DNA of 7,460 nucleotides from Sphingomonadaceae bacterium. GTDB taxonomy: Bacteria > Pseudomonadota > Alphaproteobacteria > Sphingomonadales > Sphingomonadaceae. The DNA lies in the NCBI GenBank assembly GCA_014380205.1, contig JACMKH010000328.1, positions 1 through 7,460 on the forward strand. Reading direction: 5' to 3'. The notes beneath the pieces were generated by a model, which saw only the letters and a list, made by a program, of their open reading frames with translations, searched no databases and was not told the DNA's origin. Each line of letters begins with the position of its first letter. Positions within the stretch are counted from its first letter, which is position 1. Made by a program: the position numbers and the translations under genes. Of this stretch, positions 6,690 through 7,460 are shown one piece after another.

Positions 6690-7187
6690 GCGCGCGCCTG
6701 GGGCGAGCGGGTCGCCCACCGGTACCCCCGGCAGGTTCTTCGCCGTCCGGATCGTCAGCGAGGTCTTGACGCTCGCGACATTGGGCGCGGTCGTGAGCTG
6801 CGTCGTCAGGAACTCCTGGAAATGCGGCAGGTCGCGCGCGACGATCTTAAGGATGAAGTCGATCTCGCCGTTGAGCATGTGGCATTCGCGGACCAGCGGC
6901 AGCGCCGCGACATGCGCCTCGAAGCCGCGCAAATCCTCCTCGGCCTGGCTCCTCAGGCTGACCATCGCGAACACGGTGATGCCATAGCCGAGCGCGGCGG
7001 GATCGAGCCTTGCGTGATAGCTCTGGATCGCGCCCGACTCCTCGAGCGCGCGGATGCGGCGCAGGCACGGTGGCGCGGTGAGCCCGGCGCGGCGCGCGAG
7101 CTCGACATTGGTGAGGCGGCCCTCCTCCTGGAGCGCGTCGAGGATCACGCGATCGATCGCATCGAGCGATTGCCGGCCGCCGCCCAT
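6687..7187 (-). CDS. Lrp/AsnC-family transcriptional regulator
   Basis: A 166-residue protein with the full Lrp/AsnC layout. An N-terminal winged helix-turn-helix occupies about residues 8-60: LDAIDRVILDALQ, then ELARRAGLTAPPCLRRIRALEE, then GAIQSYHARLD. A C-terminal RAM domain covers about 70-150, with the typical GEIDFILKIVARDL segment (107-120). Family members are octameric DNA-binding proteins that respond to amino acids or related small molecules, and many repress their own gene. The length is normal. AAGGA lies seven bases before the ATG at 7187. It converges on sdhA with only 11 bases between stop codons and diverges from the gene at 7356. The effector and targets cannot be read from the sequence; control of sdh is possible but unsupported. 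Confidence 0.94.
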   Translation of the reverse strand: MGGGRQSLDAIDRVILDALQEEGRLTNVELARRAGLTAPPCLRRIRALEESGAIQSYHARLDPAALGYGITVFAMVSLRSQAEEDLRGFEAHVAALPLVRECHMLNGEIDFILKIVARDLPHFQEFLTTQLTTAPNVASVKTSLTIRTAKNLPGVPVGDPLAPGAR

Positions 7188-7222
7188 GCTTGCATCCTTT
7201 CAAAGAATCGCCTCTCCCGATA

Positions 7223-7251
7223 ATATTATTTCAGCGAAGCGCAATTGTCCC
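7223..7251 (-). promoter_or_regulatory. Predicted promoter with palindromic AT-rich core, Lrp-family gene
   Basis: On the minus strand, GGGACA (7251-7246) and TAATAT (7228-7223) are spaced by 17 bases, each matching the sigma-70 consensus at four of six positions. The -10 lies within a perfect 10-bp palindrome, ATAATATTAT (7220-7229), which stands out in GC-rich surroundings. Lrp-family operators are typically AT-rich imperfect dyads, so this may also be an autoregulatory site. Confidence 0.4.
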
Positions 7252-7283
7252 GCTATCGGACGCGCGCCGAATTGCGTGCTTTC

Positions 7284-7292
7284 GTTAACCAT
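7284..7292 (+). promoter_or_regulatory. CtrA-like half-site (GTTAACCAT) ahead of the right-edge gene
   Basis: GTTAACCAT on the plus strand, 63 bases before the ATG at 7356. It is identical in sequence, and in orientation toward its gene, to the site ahead of the chemoreceptor. The spacing to the start codon is similar (63 versus 71 bases). Binding by CtrA is inferred from the 8-mer TTAACCAT only. Confidence 0.4.
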
Positions 7293-7355
7293 GGTCCAAG
7301 GCTATTCCGGGGTGGAGCCGCCGCCCGCGGCGGATGCGAGGGGCCAGAAACGGCG

Positions 7356-7460
7356 ATGCGATTCGACGACATGCTCGCGACCGTGCTCGCCCAGCCGCGC
7401 GACGGCGAGGCGGCCCGCGAGGCGTGCTGGCGCCAGCTCGTCGACATCCTCGCGCAGCGC
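7356..7460 (+). CDS. Unidentified protein, N-terminal fragment
   Basis: 35 codons of a gene that continues beyond the right edge. The translation opens MRFDDMLATVLAQPRDGEAA and continues helical (CWRQLVDILAQR). There is no signal peptide. The opening resembles, from memory, the helical N-terminus of some sphingomonad signalling proteins, possibly histidine kinases; this is weak and no kinase motif is in view. The ribosome binding site is poor (GAGG about 14 bases upstream). An ATG at 7291 is in another frame. The gene is divergent from the Lrp-family regulator across a 168-base gap, so the regulator could control it. Confidence 0.6.
   Translation, partial: MRFDDMLATVLAQPRDGEAAREACWRQLVDILAQR

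Overview
The window is GC-rich, densely coded DNA from a free-living alphaproteobacterium. The best guess is a sphingomonad (Sphingomonadales), judged from codon bias, an sdhCDA order, a soluble globin-coupled chemoreceptor and a large RTX-type secreted protein. That placement is inferred from gene style; no rRNA or other marker is present.

Left part (1-3290), all on the minus strand: the first 28 codons of a short-chain dehydrogenase/reductase run off the left edge. Upstream of it lies a complete 572-residue RTX calcium-binding protein with a C-terminal type I secretion signal and no transporter genes nearby. Upstream again is a globin-coupled methyl-accepting chemotaxis protein whose reading frame is broken once, at a GC-rich inverted repeat near 2639. 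The sensor half and the signalling half are both intact on either side of the break.

Middle (3291-4068): a small coiled-coil hypothetical protein on the plus strand at 3470-3673, then about 370-390 bases without a convincing gene but rich in short hairpins. A repeat cluster (3952-3989) sits just ahead of sdhC.

Right part (4069-7460): the tightly overlapping operon sdhC-sdhD-sdhA encodes the two membrane anchors and the flavoprotein of succinate dehydrogenase (complex II). sdhB, the iron-sulphur subunit, does not follow; a convergent Lrp/AsnC-family regulator begins 11 bases after sdhA. Divergent from the regulator, a new plus-strand gene starts at 7356 and runs off the right edge.

The biology is mostly conventional: TCA cycle and respiration, oxygen-type sensing, and protein secretion. 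I do not see a clearly new multi-gene system. The observations most worth checking are the chemoreceptor frameshift, the identical 9-mer GTTAACCAT (a CtrA-like half-site) ahead of both the chemoreceptor and the right-edge gene, the missing sdhB, and the structured non-coding stretch ahead of sdhC.
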